Source of the DNA: Lepiota brunneoincarnata
Taxonomy: Eukaryota > Basidiomycota > Agaricomycetes > Agaricales > Agaricaceae
DNA: 64,000 nt
Reading direction: 5' to 3'
Assembly (NCBI GenBank): GCA_023014365.1
Contig: JAEBUN010000024.1
Coordinates: 372,001-436,000 of the forward strand
Shown: positions 22,573-32,265 of the stretch, piece after piece
How the letters are laid out: every line of letters starts with the position of its first letter
How positions within the stretch are numbered: the first letter of the stretch is position 1
Notes under the pieces: model-generated
What the model was told of the DNA's origin: nothing
The model's input: the letters and a program-made list of their open reading frames with translations, nothing else
Database searches by the model: none
Position numbers and translations under genes: made by a program

Positions 22573-24279
22573 CATATGGATTCTGTATGTGGTATCACAA
22601 GGGTTTCCGTAACAAGGGAATCCTCAAGATGTTTAACTCCATGCAATGGCGTGCTGCTAATTGGATCATTGGTGCATTTCACATGTCTCCTTCCAGGGGG
22701 GCAGAGGCCCTTGTGGGCCTTCTGCCCTTCCAGTTGCATCTCAAGAAGTTGGCTTCCTGAACAATATTCCGGGTTGCTACCCTTGCGACAAATCATCCAC
22801 TTCAGCCCTTGCTGGGCCATGAGTTCAGAGGGAGCTCCCCAGCACACCCTCACTCCATCTTGTCTCTCACCCCGGTGCTTCAGCCCAAGGTGAAGAGTGC
22901 CCTTATGGAAGTACAAAATGTGCTTCCACAGCTTACTGAGCCATTCAGTCCATTCATGGACAAGAACAGGCCAGGTCTCAGACTTCTGGACTGCTTCTCG
23001 GAGCAGATCAAATTCATGCTGTACACTATTGATCCAGGGGGGGATTTGAAACAATGGCATCTTGACGGACTGCATGCCTCTATTTGGAGGGTACAGGCTG
23101 ACCCGTTGTCTGTTTGCATAGCAGGCTGGTGCCCACCAGCTGCTGTGTGGAAGGCTGCAGGCCATTTCAGCAGGCTTGCATGTTTGCAGGCAGATGCTTG
23201 GTCAGGCAGGCCAGGCAGGCTGTGGGGAGAGTTCTGCTCGCAGATGCAGAGCTCCACTCCATTCAATTGGGAGTAGGCATGGTCTTGGATCGTGCTGAAA
23301 CTGACCACATCTTTATCTACACCAGCTCCACAGGCTCCGCCTGCAGAGCTGCTGATCCTTCTGTGCATACCGGCTAGGCTCATTCCCTGGAGGTATGTCA
23401 GTCTCTGGACCGCTGGACCCAGCGGACTGTCACTTTCTGGCAGGTGCCTTCAGGCTCTGTTGCAGAGCTTCACTCTGATGCCATTGTGATGGCGAAGGAA
23501 CTCCATGTGTCATTGGGTGTTTGCCCAGTGACTACAATCAACTCTCTCCAAACTGAGACCACGAGGGGGTGCATTGACGAGTGGGTGAATATGTTTTGCT
23601 TGCCTTTGTATAGGGGTAGGAATTTCCTCCCCCTGTTGGACTCCCTTGGAAAGCCTCTCCAACCCTCATACCTCTCCAGCAGTACTTGGCTCTGAGAAAT
23701 TGGTCCTTGGATGTCTGTTGCTGGTACAGTGCAGGCAGCCTGCACTATACTCAGTCACGCCCCTATAGAGGAGTACCATGCTAGATTCCACCCCCAGGGG
23801 AATCACTCCTGTCCTTGTGGGTTGTGGCTCAAAACCCACACTCACATTCTCACTTCTTGTCTGAAGTACATGTGATGTGGTGGCTTACCCTGTGACCTTG
23901 ATGCCCTCCTGGGCTTTCTGGAACGCAACCCCTCTGCATTTGCATTCCTATCCCGGCCCCAAGGGGTGGGATAACTGGGGAGGGCCTTTGGGTTATTCCC
24001 CCCTTGTGGGCTTCAGTCTCGAGGAGCCAGTGGTTATTCGCCCCTCACCCTTGGGCAGGGTGTAGCAATTTATGGAGAATTGACTCCTAACACCCGATAA
24101 GGGCAGAGACCCAAAGCTCTTAGAGCCTTAGTCTGTGAGGTGTAGGGATTTACAGAGAACTGACTCCTAACCCCCTTCAGGAGGGAGACCTGACGGCCCT
24201 ATCCATCCCTTGTTTGTCACACCCAGGTTTTTGTTGGGGTAGCGAGCTCTTCACCCATGCGCACTTCTTTACAGAGTGT

Positions 24280-24946
24280 TGTTAGAGCCAGTGCGGATCA
24301 GGACTGAAGTGGAGGGTCGGGGTGGTATCCTTGGTGTAAGGTAACCAGGGGACAAGGCGAAAGTCAGTACGTAGACTTTGGGACCGAGGTGGAGTACTTT
24401 GGGCAGGGAGTTGGACTTGCGGCCTCAGCATATGTGCTATACCCTCCTGCTGTCCTAGTCTGTATTTCAGGAAGTCAGAGCCGAAGTGGAGCAAGGCAGA
24501 AGAGAGGAGAGGATATAGAACAGGGAGCTGGTCCGCTGCTCAATTCAATTATCAGACTGAGGAGTACAAGCCAAGTACCTATGGTATGTATATATACTAC
24601 TGGCCTTACGAACTATGACTTGTACTGACTACATGCGGAGCAAAGCGGAGACCGATATGGTTACAAACAGATTACAAATGGTTACAAATGGAATGGAAAC
24701 CGGTACAGGTATGGAGACTGGTAATGTACCCTGACTATGGGTGGAAAATGGAGGACTGGGATATAGAGACACTGAGGGTCAGGTGACTATGGCACATGTA
24801 GAGGTGGTTGCATGACCAGGGCAATGGGTTGTAGTCGGAGTGAGTTGGGGCTGAGTCGGAGGGCAAAGGGTTGTTGCATGGGAGCACACATGGGGTTGAG
24901 AAGCTGAAGTTTAACGATTAGGCTCTGAGTTGGCATGGATATGACA
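24280..24946 (-). repeat. Gypsy-1 3' LTR
   Basis: 667 bp. In the element orientation it begins TGTCATATCC and ends CTCTAACA. The polypurine tract lies just outside it at 24947-24963. Confidence 0.93.
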
Positions 24947-24963
24947 GTGTCCCCCCTTTAGGG
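24947..24963 (-). promoter_or_regulatory. Gypsy-1 3' polypurine tract
   Basis: The minus strand reads CCCTAAAGGGGGGACAC directly before the 3' LTR, which is the expected plus-strand primer site. A 14-nt identical core recurs at 27767-27780. Confidence 0.8.
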
Positions 24964-25021
24964 CTGAGCCTCGAGGCCCAAGGTGGTCTAGACCAGGGCC
25001 CATCAGAAATCTCCACCAAGG

Positions 25022-25028
25022 TATAAAA
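25022..25028 (+). promoter_or_regulatory. TATA box of the antisense accessory gene
   Basis: TATAAAA lies ~50 bp upstream of the ATG at 25080 on the strand opposite to gag-pol, so the accessory gene is likely to have its own promoter. Confidence 0.55.
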
Positions 25029-25079
25029 ACTGGTGAACTGGTTCAGTTTCAAAAAAAAACAACTTGACTGCTTACTCCC

Positions 25080-26170
25080 ATGAGCAGACAACCCCCCCAA
25101 CAACTGACCACCGTGGAGTGCAAGGCGCAATTGTTGAGGGAGAAGGTGGAGTGAGAGGAACAAGAGTGGCTGGAAATTGAGAGGCTGGAGGAGGAGGAGC
25201 AATGAGAGGAGGAGGAGCAGGCAGCAGATGATAGTGCTGCACCAGTGACAAGTGGAGGAGCGGGCAAGGGAGCGTATGGCAGGAAGAAATCAGGCAGCAA
25301 CAAGACGAGGCTGCCAAGGTAAAGTGTTGGGCGATTTGGGCTCACCTCGTTGCAATGACTATGGGGCCTTGTCAACTCATCCATTGGAAGAACCGATGCA
25401 GGTAGATATGGAGGAGTCAGATTCCAAATACATGGATAGGGACAAGGCGAAGGGATGAGGAGGAGGAGGCCTTTGGGGATTCAGGGGATAAGGGTAAGGG
25501 GAAGGCAAAGGCAAGGATGGCCCCACGATGGGGAAATGTGAACATATTCAGGGGTGAGAATCCCTGCTGGAGGTGCCAGTGAGACAAGGTCCTATGTGAG
25601 GTTGCCAGCAGGGTAAGTCATTTTGAGGGTTTCCAGGCTACATACTGATAGTTTTCTAGTAACACCAGGAGTTGCCTGTCGGTGCAGCAGAATGAAGAAA
25701 CAGTGCAGGGGTCAAGAGGAGATGGAGCCAAGCAGGGCCGGGGTGGTGTTGAGCCAGCAATTTGAAGGTAATATAATGATCATTGGTTGTGAGGGTTGCT
25801 GACCAAGTCTCATAGAGTTGAAGAGGCTTGTTGAAGAAGGACACCAGGAGACCCTCAAGCAGGGTCAACATCATGGAGGTGTGGCTTGAAAAGGCCATCG
25901 CTCAGTTAGGGGAGAAGGTGGATAAAGTTGAACTGATGGCTGGCTGCTATGAACAGTTGCAGCGTTGGGAAGCACAGGTGGATGGTAACTGGTTGAGTAG
26001 GGGTATTACTGGAGATGGAGGAGTTGGAGAGCATTGGAGGCATTTTGGAGGAGGAGGTGCGAGGTATGATGGAGGATGTGGCAGGCACCGCCCCGCACCT
26101 CTGGGAACGACACAGGGCAGGTAGTTTATACTTGTCCAATAAATTTTTTGTTTCTTGGTGTGGTGGGTGA
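25080..26170 (+). pseudogene. Antisense accessory gene of Gypsy-1: Glu-rich coil plus zinc-cluster-like protein
   Basis: The ATG at 25080 (MSRQPPQQLTTVECKAQLL) opens a Glu-rich, coiled-coil-like N-terminus with two TGA stops. An acidic/basic middle follows (HPLEEPMQVDMEES; DKGKGKAKARMAPRWGNV). Then comes CWRCQ*DKVLC, a C-x2-C-x6-C block (25565-25597), just before a canonical 47 bp intron-like segment (GTAAGT 25613 to CTAG 25659). After it, a second C-x2-C-x6-C block is visible if one base is treated as an insertion (CxRCSRMKKQC, ~25668-25702). The C-terminus is helical (WLEKAIAQLGEKVDKVELMA; EEEVRGMMEDVAG; HLWERHRAGS) and stops at 26168-26170. Paired C-x2-C-x6-C is the pattern of fungal Zn(II)2Cys6 DNA-binding clusters. 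pol ends at 26183 on the other strand, so the genes converge with 12 bp between stops. This copy is broken by stops and indels. Function is unproven; a regulator of the element is the leading guess. Confidence 0.65.
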
Positions 26171-26182
26171 TCAGTGGAAAAC

Positions 26183-29100
26183 TCAGAGTGAATGGAGGGG
26201 GCCAGGCTTAGTGGGGTAAGAGGAATGGAAGGCCTCTACTAAATCTATGGCATGTTCAAGCTTGGTAGCCGGTAACCACAAAGACTCTTCTTTGGTGTCT
26301 TCATAACCTAACCAAATGACTTTGTAGAGGAGTTTGCATGCACGGCGTCAATCAATCTTTGAGTTGATGATGCGAGTGATCTCATATTCTGGTTTGCCAT
26401 CAATAGAAACTGGTGCAGGTGGCAGGTCCGATCAGGCGGGTATGGTATTAGGTGTGGCCAGTTCAAGCATAGAAACATGGAAAACTGGGTGTACTCCACA
26501 CATGGAGTCAGGGAGTCAGAGGGTGAAGGAGTGGGTACCTGCTTGGGCAATAATTTCATAGGGTCCAAGGAACTTTTTGGAGAGCTTTTTGGAGGGACAG
26601 GTGGTGCTGGAAGAATTGGGCTTTCACAAATACCTTTTGTCCAACCTTGAAGTCCAGAGCAGGGAGTTGGTGGGCAGTCGGCAGAGGTCTGGTAGCATTG
26701 CTGGGCTAGCGCTATTTCAGACTTCAAGGTGGTGTGTAGGTCATCGAGATCAACAGCAAAATGGCAGGCCTGAGCAGAGGCAAGGTTGCATTCAGGATGA
26801 ACTGTGATGTTTGGATGGTATCCTTTATTAGCAAAGAACAGGGAGATACCAGTGGTGGCACTAGGAGCATTGTTGTAAGCAAACTCAGCTAGTGGTAGTA
26901 ATTCGGACCAATTGTCCTGTTGGTAGTTACAGTAGACCTGGAGATATTGTTCCAGGGTCTGGTTGGTGCATTCCATCTGTCTGTTGCCTTCTGGGTGGTA
27001 GCCCGAAGTGAAGTGTAGTTTCATGTCGAGGGCTTGTCCCAATGAGCGGAAGAAGTGAGAGATGAATTTGGAGCCATGGTCAGAGGTAACATGTTTGGGT
27101 ACGCCATGCTTGGAGAAGACGTGGAGGACAAATAGGCAGGCAAGGTCGGAGGAGGTGACAGTATCGTAGGTGGGGATGGATAAGGATTGCTTGGTGAGTC
27201 TGTCGACTATTACTAGGATGGCATCGTAGTGGGAAGTTTCTCGATGAAGTCCATGGAGATTGAATTCCAAGGTCGTTTGGGGATGGGGAGTTGCTTGAGG
27301 AGACCATAGGGGTGGTGGCGCTGGGGTTTAGACCTCATACAGGTGACACAAGACTTACAGAAATCCTTGACGAAGGTGTGGACACTAGGCCAGGTGTATT
27401 CGCACTAGATGAGTTCCAGCGTTTTATTCTGACCAAAGTGGCCGGCTAGGACATGATCAGTGCTTGTACTGAAGGACCCAAAGTTAGAGATTGTCAGCTG
27501 TTGGGGATGTAGATTCTGTTGTCTAGGAGGAGGAAACCTTTGTCGTTAACTGACCAACAGCCTTCTGGGCTAGCAACATGGGTGGAGGTGGTTGGATCTG
27601 CTGGTAGAGTGGTGAGGATATTGTGGTGTAGCTGGTTGAGATCCATGACTACAGCTGTGCGAAGGGAAGGGGCATAAAGAGTGGTGGCTGTGGACAGAGG
27701 CTGCAAGCTGTTCGTGGGTGAATATGGGTCAGAAATTGTGCGGGTTGACTGATGCATAGTCGCTATTCCCCCCTTTAGGGTAGATGTCCCATCATCTAGT
27801 TAGGGCATCAGGCTTGGTGCCGAGACTGGCCAGGTCAGAACTGGATGACTGAGGTGGAATTGGGACAGGAACTTGGACCAACGAGCTTGGCGGCGAGTGA
27901 GGATTTTGGTGGTGCAGAAGTATTCAAGGTTTTTGTGGTCAGTGACTACATCAATAGTAAGAGGGGCACCCTCAAGATAGTGCTGCCAGATACAAAAAGC
28001 CTCAAATATCACCAGGAGTTCCTTATTGTGGGTGTCATAATTAAGTTCAGCCATGTTAAAGGTGTAGGAATGGAATGCAACAGGGTGGACCTCCCCATCA
28101 TCAGTGATGATAGAGAGGATAGCCACAAGCGCATAGTCAGAGGCGTTGGTCTCGACAATGATCTGAGCGTCAGGGGCCCAAGGAGTGAGGACAGGAGCAG
28201 ATATGAATGCTTCCTTCAGGGAGTTAAAGGCTTTGCAACATTTGTCAGTGAAATTCCATTTCACGTCTTTGCAGGTGAGGTGGGTGAGCAGAACAACAAT
28301 GTTGGAATAACCTATGAATGAAGCAACTGATAGAAATTTGTGAAACCTAAGAAGGACTGGATGTCCTTGACTTTCTTAGGTTTAGGCCACTCCTGGACTG
28401 GTCTTGACCTTAGATTGGTCCATTTGGAGACCGTCAGGGAAAGAATGTAGCCAAGATATTCCACTGTGTCAGAGTGGAACTGGCATTTGTTGGGGCAGGT
28501 GTATAGACCATGTTGGCAGGAGCCGCTTAAGGACCTCCTTGACTTGGTCACGATGGATACTATGATTGTCAGAGTATATCAGAATGTTGTCAAGGTAAAT
28601 AGTAATGCAGATGTTGAGCATGTCCTTGAATATATCATTCATGAACCGCTGGAAGGTGGTGGGGGTGTTGGTGAGGCTGAAAGGCATAACCATCCATTTG
28701 AAGGAGCTGTAGTGGGTCTGAAAGGCGGTCTTTCATTCATCACTGTCAGCAATGTGGACAAGATGGTAAGCATGACAGAGGTCAATTTTGGTATATACAC
28801 GGGCTTTGCGAAGGGGAGTCTAAGAGGTTGGAGATGAGCGGAAGGGGGTAATGGTCCTTCTTAGTAATACAGTTGAGACCTCTAAAATCAACACATAAAT
28901 GCAGGGAGCCATCCTTTTTCTTTACGAAGAGGACCAGGGCTCCATGAGGAGAAGTGGAGGGGCAAATGAAGCCAATAGATAAATGTTCGTCAATGAAATC
29001 ATGTAGAGCTCCAAGCTCTGATTGTGAAAGGGAGTAAATGGTACTGACCGGAGGTTGACTGCTGTCCTCAAGGTTAATCTGGAGGTCATAAGGGCGGTGT

Positions 29101-29984
29101 GGAGCAAGTGTATCAGCATGCGATTTACTAAAAACATCGGCGAACTTGTGGTATTCCTCAGGAATGGACGAGAGGTCAGCCAGGTCTTCAGAGATGGAAG
29201 AAGATGTGGCTGATGCGGAGGCAGTGGAGAGGTTAATTCAGAATTGTTGGGAGCCCGGGAGCTTGGCAGCATGGATAAAGGCAGGAGCATTTATCAGGGA
29301 GATATGCAGTTTCACAATGGGGATAGGTTGGGACGAGGTCCCAGATAGGGGTGGTGAACCTAGGTCAGGAGAGTCAGGGGTGGCCATAGGCAGGGCCGAT
29401 GTGGGTGTGACGCAGGAAGAGACAGAAGCAGGAATCTCGAGTAGGGATGGCCAGAAAGTGATACTGCCCAAAGCCCAGTCAATCAATGGATTGTAGTGGG
29501 TGAGCCAGTTGTGTCCTAAGACCACAGAACAGGAAGAGTCAAGCTGGGTGACATAAGTGTCCAAGATAATAGATTCACTGGAGGGGAAAGATACAGGCAG
29601 TTGCGCAAGCTCCATAATGTAGGCATTTGAGGTCCCATCAAATAACCAAAGTTCAATAGCCGGGATGGATGAGGTTGGAATACTATGAGAACGAACAAAA
29701 GATGAGTCCACAAAACAGTGAGTAGAACTGCTATCAACAAGAGCTTTGAAAGGAGAAGGAGAAGAGAAATCAGAACTAACTACATTGTCCATTGTAGAAA
29801 GTGGGTCCAAAACAGAGAGTACAGGAGCAGAAACAGAACATAAAGAAGTAACTAAAGGAGAAGTTAATGTAATGTGAAGAGAGTTCAGGTTGGAAAGAGC
29901 GGACACATTGAGACTAGAAACTCTCTGGAGCACAGCAGAGTTCAATGCAATCCTCAGTCTGTGCAGAGGCCTGAGGACTGCCAA
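26183..29984 (-). pseudogene. Gypsy-1 pol: protease, RT, RNase H, integrase, chromodomain
   Basis: Reading leftward on the minus strand. Protease: KALVDSSSTHCFVDSSFV (~29730), with Ser in the usual Asp-Ser-Gly slot. [22 protein letters not shown] (~28910), MPFSLTNTPTTFQRFMNDIF (28680), then YLDN at 28586-28597 in place of YLDD. RNase H (28264-27800) has IIVETNASDYALVAILS and TDHKNLEYF. Integrase has VDRLTKQS, TSDHGSKFISHFF and LEQYLQVYCN. The C-terminus is a chromodomain (~26395-26183): PEYEITRIINSKID, then VIWLGYEDTKEESLWLPATK, HAIDLVEAFHSS. This places the element among chromoviruses, whose chromodomain usually targets integration to modified chromatin. Many stops and frameshifts, including a mutated RT aspartate, make it inactive. 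Confidence 0.88.
27767..27780 (-). promoter_or_regulatory. Candidate central polypurine tract of Gypsy-1
   Basis: The minus strand CCCTAAAGGGGGGA is identical over 14 nt to the 3' polypurine tract core (24950-24963). It lies between RNase H and integrase, near the middle of the element, where some retroelements have a second plus-strand primer. Confidence 0.5.
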
Positions 29985-31244
29985 CTATTTTTCTGAGCTC
30001 AGGAGAGCTGGCGCATCTGTCTCGGAGAGCTGAGCCTGTCAGCCTTTAGCCTTGGCATCAGGGAATTTCTTCTTGTCACAGTTGGCAGCCCTGTAATTGG
30101 GATCTGTGCAGACAAGGCAGAGGTTATTGTCAAAATGTCATTGATGTTCCTTGGGGGTTAATTTACTGTCCTTACCAAGTTTACTAGTAAGGTCAGATTT
30201 GGGTGGGGCTGATTTCTGACTGGCGGGCAGATTGGGTGGATTGCCCTTGAAGTTATTGTTGGGGGTGCTGCCTTTGTTGTTACTGTTGGCAGGCTTGGCA
30301 GCAGGTTGGGTGTTGGACAAGGTGGATGGGGATGGATTGCCTCCAGGTTTCCTAGAGGCTGTCGGGTCCTGAAGTGGCTTTGGTGTGGGCCTTCTCGCGT
30401 TGGCGCTCCCAGTAGCGAGCATCAATCTTCATCACTGCTGCTCGCATTTCGATGAAGGTGTTGGGCTTGCCTGTTGGGCCTGATTGGACAGAATGTCCTG
30501 GATGCAGTCGGGGAGGCCTTTGTAGTAGCAGTGACAAAATACTTTGTCACCCCAGCAGAGTTGGCCAGCTAAGCAGAGAAAGTCGATGTTGTAGACAGTG
30601 ATCTTCTCATCGTAGTGCATTTAGAGGGAGTCGAGCTGCTCAGCAGCTTCTCCAGTCGGATCCGCGGGACTGAAATTGGTCTGCAGTTCTAGGGTGAACT
30701 GGTCCCAGTCCTCAATCCAGTCGTGCATTATTCTGTGGTTGTCGGCCTCATTGAGGCCAATTTCGAAGTGTTGCTGTGCCACACCTGTAAGGTACGTCAA
30801 CACAAAGTTGACCTTGGTGGCAGGGATAGCGAACTGAGCTGGGTTAGTATGGAAGTAGAGTTAGCACTGGAAGAGGAAGGGTTTGAGTTTGGCAGGGTTG
30901 GAACCTGTAAAGATGTCAGGTTCACAAGCTTTGGTACAGGGAGTTTGGGGAGGCTGTGGGGGTTGAGAGTTCCCACGGCCGTCCATTTGGTCAGCTATAC
31001 ATTGGAAAACTTGGAGCAGAAGTCTATCATGGTCATCTCGGTTGTTGCCAGGTGGGATGTTGTTGTTGTTGTCGCCATTGTCTGATGGTTCGTCATTGCC
31101 CAGGGGCCCGTCCCCATTGTCAGGATAGTCGTTGGGATCACCAGGGTTGCTGGGATCAGAATTGGGGTTGGGGCCATCATTGGGGCCATTGGGAGTCCAG
31201 AATAATGAAGGTTGTATATCTTCAGAGAACTGGTCTGGGGTCAA
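29985..31244 (-). pseudogene. Gypsy-1 gag
   Basis: Met start at 31244, with a low-complexity Asn/Pro/Gly/Asp N-terminus (PNSDPSNPGDPNDYPDNGDG), then EPDIFTGSNPAKLKPFLFQC. A stop and frame change near 30860 follow. The retrotransposon-gag core continues with LTYLTGVAQQHFEIGLNEAD and IEDWDQFTLELQTNFSPADP (30803-30621), then GLPDCIQDILSNQ and WERQREKAHTK. A basic Pro/Asn linker leads to a degenerate zinc knuckle CLVCTDPNYRAANC (~30110-30070). Gag forms the particle that packages element RNA. Three or more stops disrupt it. Confidence 0.85.
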
Positions 31245-31448
31245 GGGTGCAATAGATTGTTGGTGAGAGTGAGAAACCTTCGGGGAGTCAGGTTGCAGTT
31301 CCTCGGAGGGAGGTTGTCGAATGATGCATTTGCTACGGTGAGCGGCTGGATTTACCAGAGTGCAGGGATGGGTGACTGTTCAAGAGACCATGGTTAGAAA
31401 AATTCAGAGTGTGGTGGACAGGAGGAGTTTGAGTCTAATATGTAATAC

Positions 31449-32117
31449 TGTTAGAGCCGGTGCAGATCAGGACCAAAGTGGAGGGTTGGGGTGGTATCCT
31501 TGGTGTAAGGTAACCAGGGGACAGGGCAAAGTCAGTACGTAGACTTCGGGACCGAGGCAGGAGTACGTCGGGCGGGGAGTTGGACTTGCAGCCTCAGCGT
31601 ATGTGCTGTGCCCTCCTACTGTCCTAGTCCGTATTTCAGGAAGTTGGGGCCAAAGCGGAGCAAGGCAGAAGAGAGGAGAGGATAGAGAACAGGGAGCTGG
31701 TCCGCTGCTCAATTTGATTATCAGACTGAGGAGTACAAGCCAAGTACCTACTGGTATGTATATATACTACTGGCTTTACAAACTATGACTTGTACTGACT
31801 ACGTGCAGAGCAAAGTGGAGACCAATATGGTTACAAACAGATTACAAACAGTTACAAATGGAATGGAAACCAGTACAGGTATGGAGACTGGTAACGTACC
31901 CTGACTACAGGCAGAAAATGGAGAACTGGGATATAGAGACACTGAGGGTCAGGTGACTATGGCACATGTGGAGGTGGTTCACGTGACTGGGGCAATGGGT
32001 TGTAGTTGGAGCAAGTTGGGGCCAAGTCAGAGGGCAAAGGGTTGTTGCGTGGGAGCACACATGGGGTCGAGAAGCCGAAGTTTAACAATTAGGCTCTGAG
32101 TTGGCATGGATATGACA
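31449..32117 (-). repeat. Gypsy-1 5' LTR
   Basis: 669 bp with TG...CA ends. In sense orientation it has TATATATAC ~34 nt before AGTCTGATA, the putative transcript start region. Right flank AGTGT (32118-32122) completes the target duplication. Confidence 0.92.
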
Positions 32118-32265
32118 AGTGTAACCTTTCGAAGTCAGCGGGACTCTCTTCCCTACCTTTATTGGTAGTTATACCATGTATTAGTTGCCTTGTATGTAGC
32201 TAGTGCATGTGGACTGTGTTTGAGCACCACATTATAAATTGTTGATTTCAAAAAAAAAAAAAAAA

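Larger units (their letters stand above)
19103..23974 (+). pseudogene. LINE-B ORF2 (EN-RT-RNase H), copy c, interrupted
   Basis: Start MPRFQNKLHIWSQNVN at 19103. The endonuclease active-site block reads MADNFNCHS, where the intact copy at 37221 has MAGDFNCHS, so the catalytic Asp is lost. The SINE sits inside the endonuclease. RT motifs VITFDITQLFPSLNHDMI, GVGQGSALSPVLS and YVDDGTLIVQ are intact, but ~590 bp upstream are deleted. The solo LTR interrupts ...CVVPIATY | GFCMWYHKGF. RNase H reads LADAELHSIQLGVGMVL and FIYTSSTGSA, with Ser where Asp is expected. The C-terminal CCHC module (HAPIEEYHARFHPQGNHSCP) ends at a stop at 23972-23974. Stop codons at ~19424, ~19495 and ~22758 and frame changes in RNase H add to its inactivation. 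Confidence 0.85.
24280..32117 (-). mobile_element. Gypsy-1: complete but decayed Ty3/gypsy chromovirus (7.8 kb), TSD AGTGT
   Basis: Two LTRs (24280-24946 and 31449-32117) flank 6.5 kb. The target duplication AGTGT (24275-24279 and 32118-32122) lies in LINE-B 3'UTR. On the minus strand the order is gag, protease, RT, RNase H, integrase, chromodomain. A plus-strand accessory gene (25080-26170) lies between the chromodomain and the 3' LTR. gag and pol carry many stops and frameshifts. The two LTRs differ at roughly one site in ten by eye, nearly all transitions, so the insertion is old. Confidence 0.93.
17453..32265 (+). mobile_element. LINE-B copy c: near full-length, hit by SINE, solo LTR and Gypsy-1
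   Basis: The 5' end (~17453, ATCACTTCTTGATCTGG) matches the starts of the other two 5'-complete LINE-B copies. ORF1, ORF2 and the 3'UTR follow. The tail TTATAAATTGTTGATTTC plus poly(A) is at 32250-32265. Insertions are the SINE 19656-20737, the solo LTR 21922-22572 and Gypsy-1 24280-32117, each with a target duplication. About 590 bp of ORF2 between the endonuclease and RT are missing at ~21103. No target duplication was found around the element itself, so its flanks have been rearranged. Confidence 0.85.
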
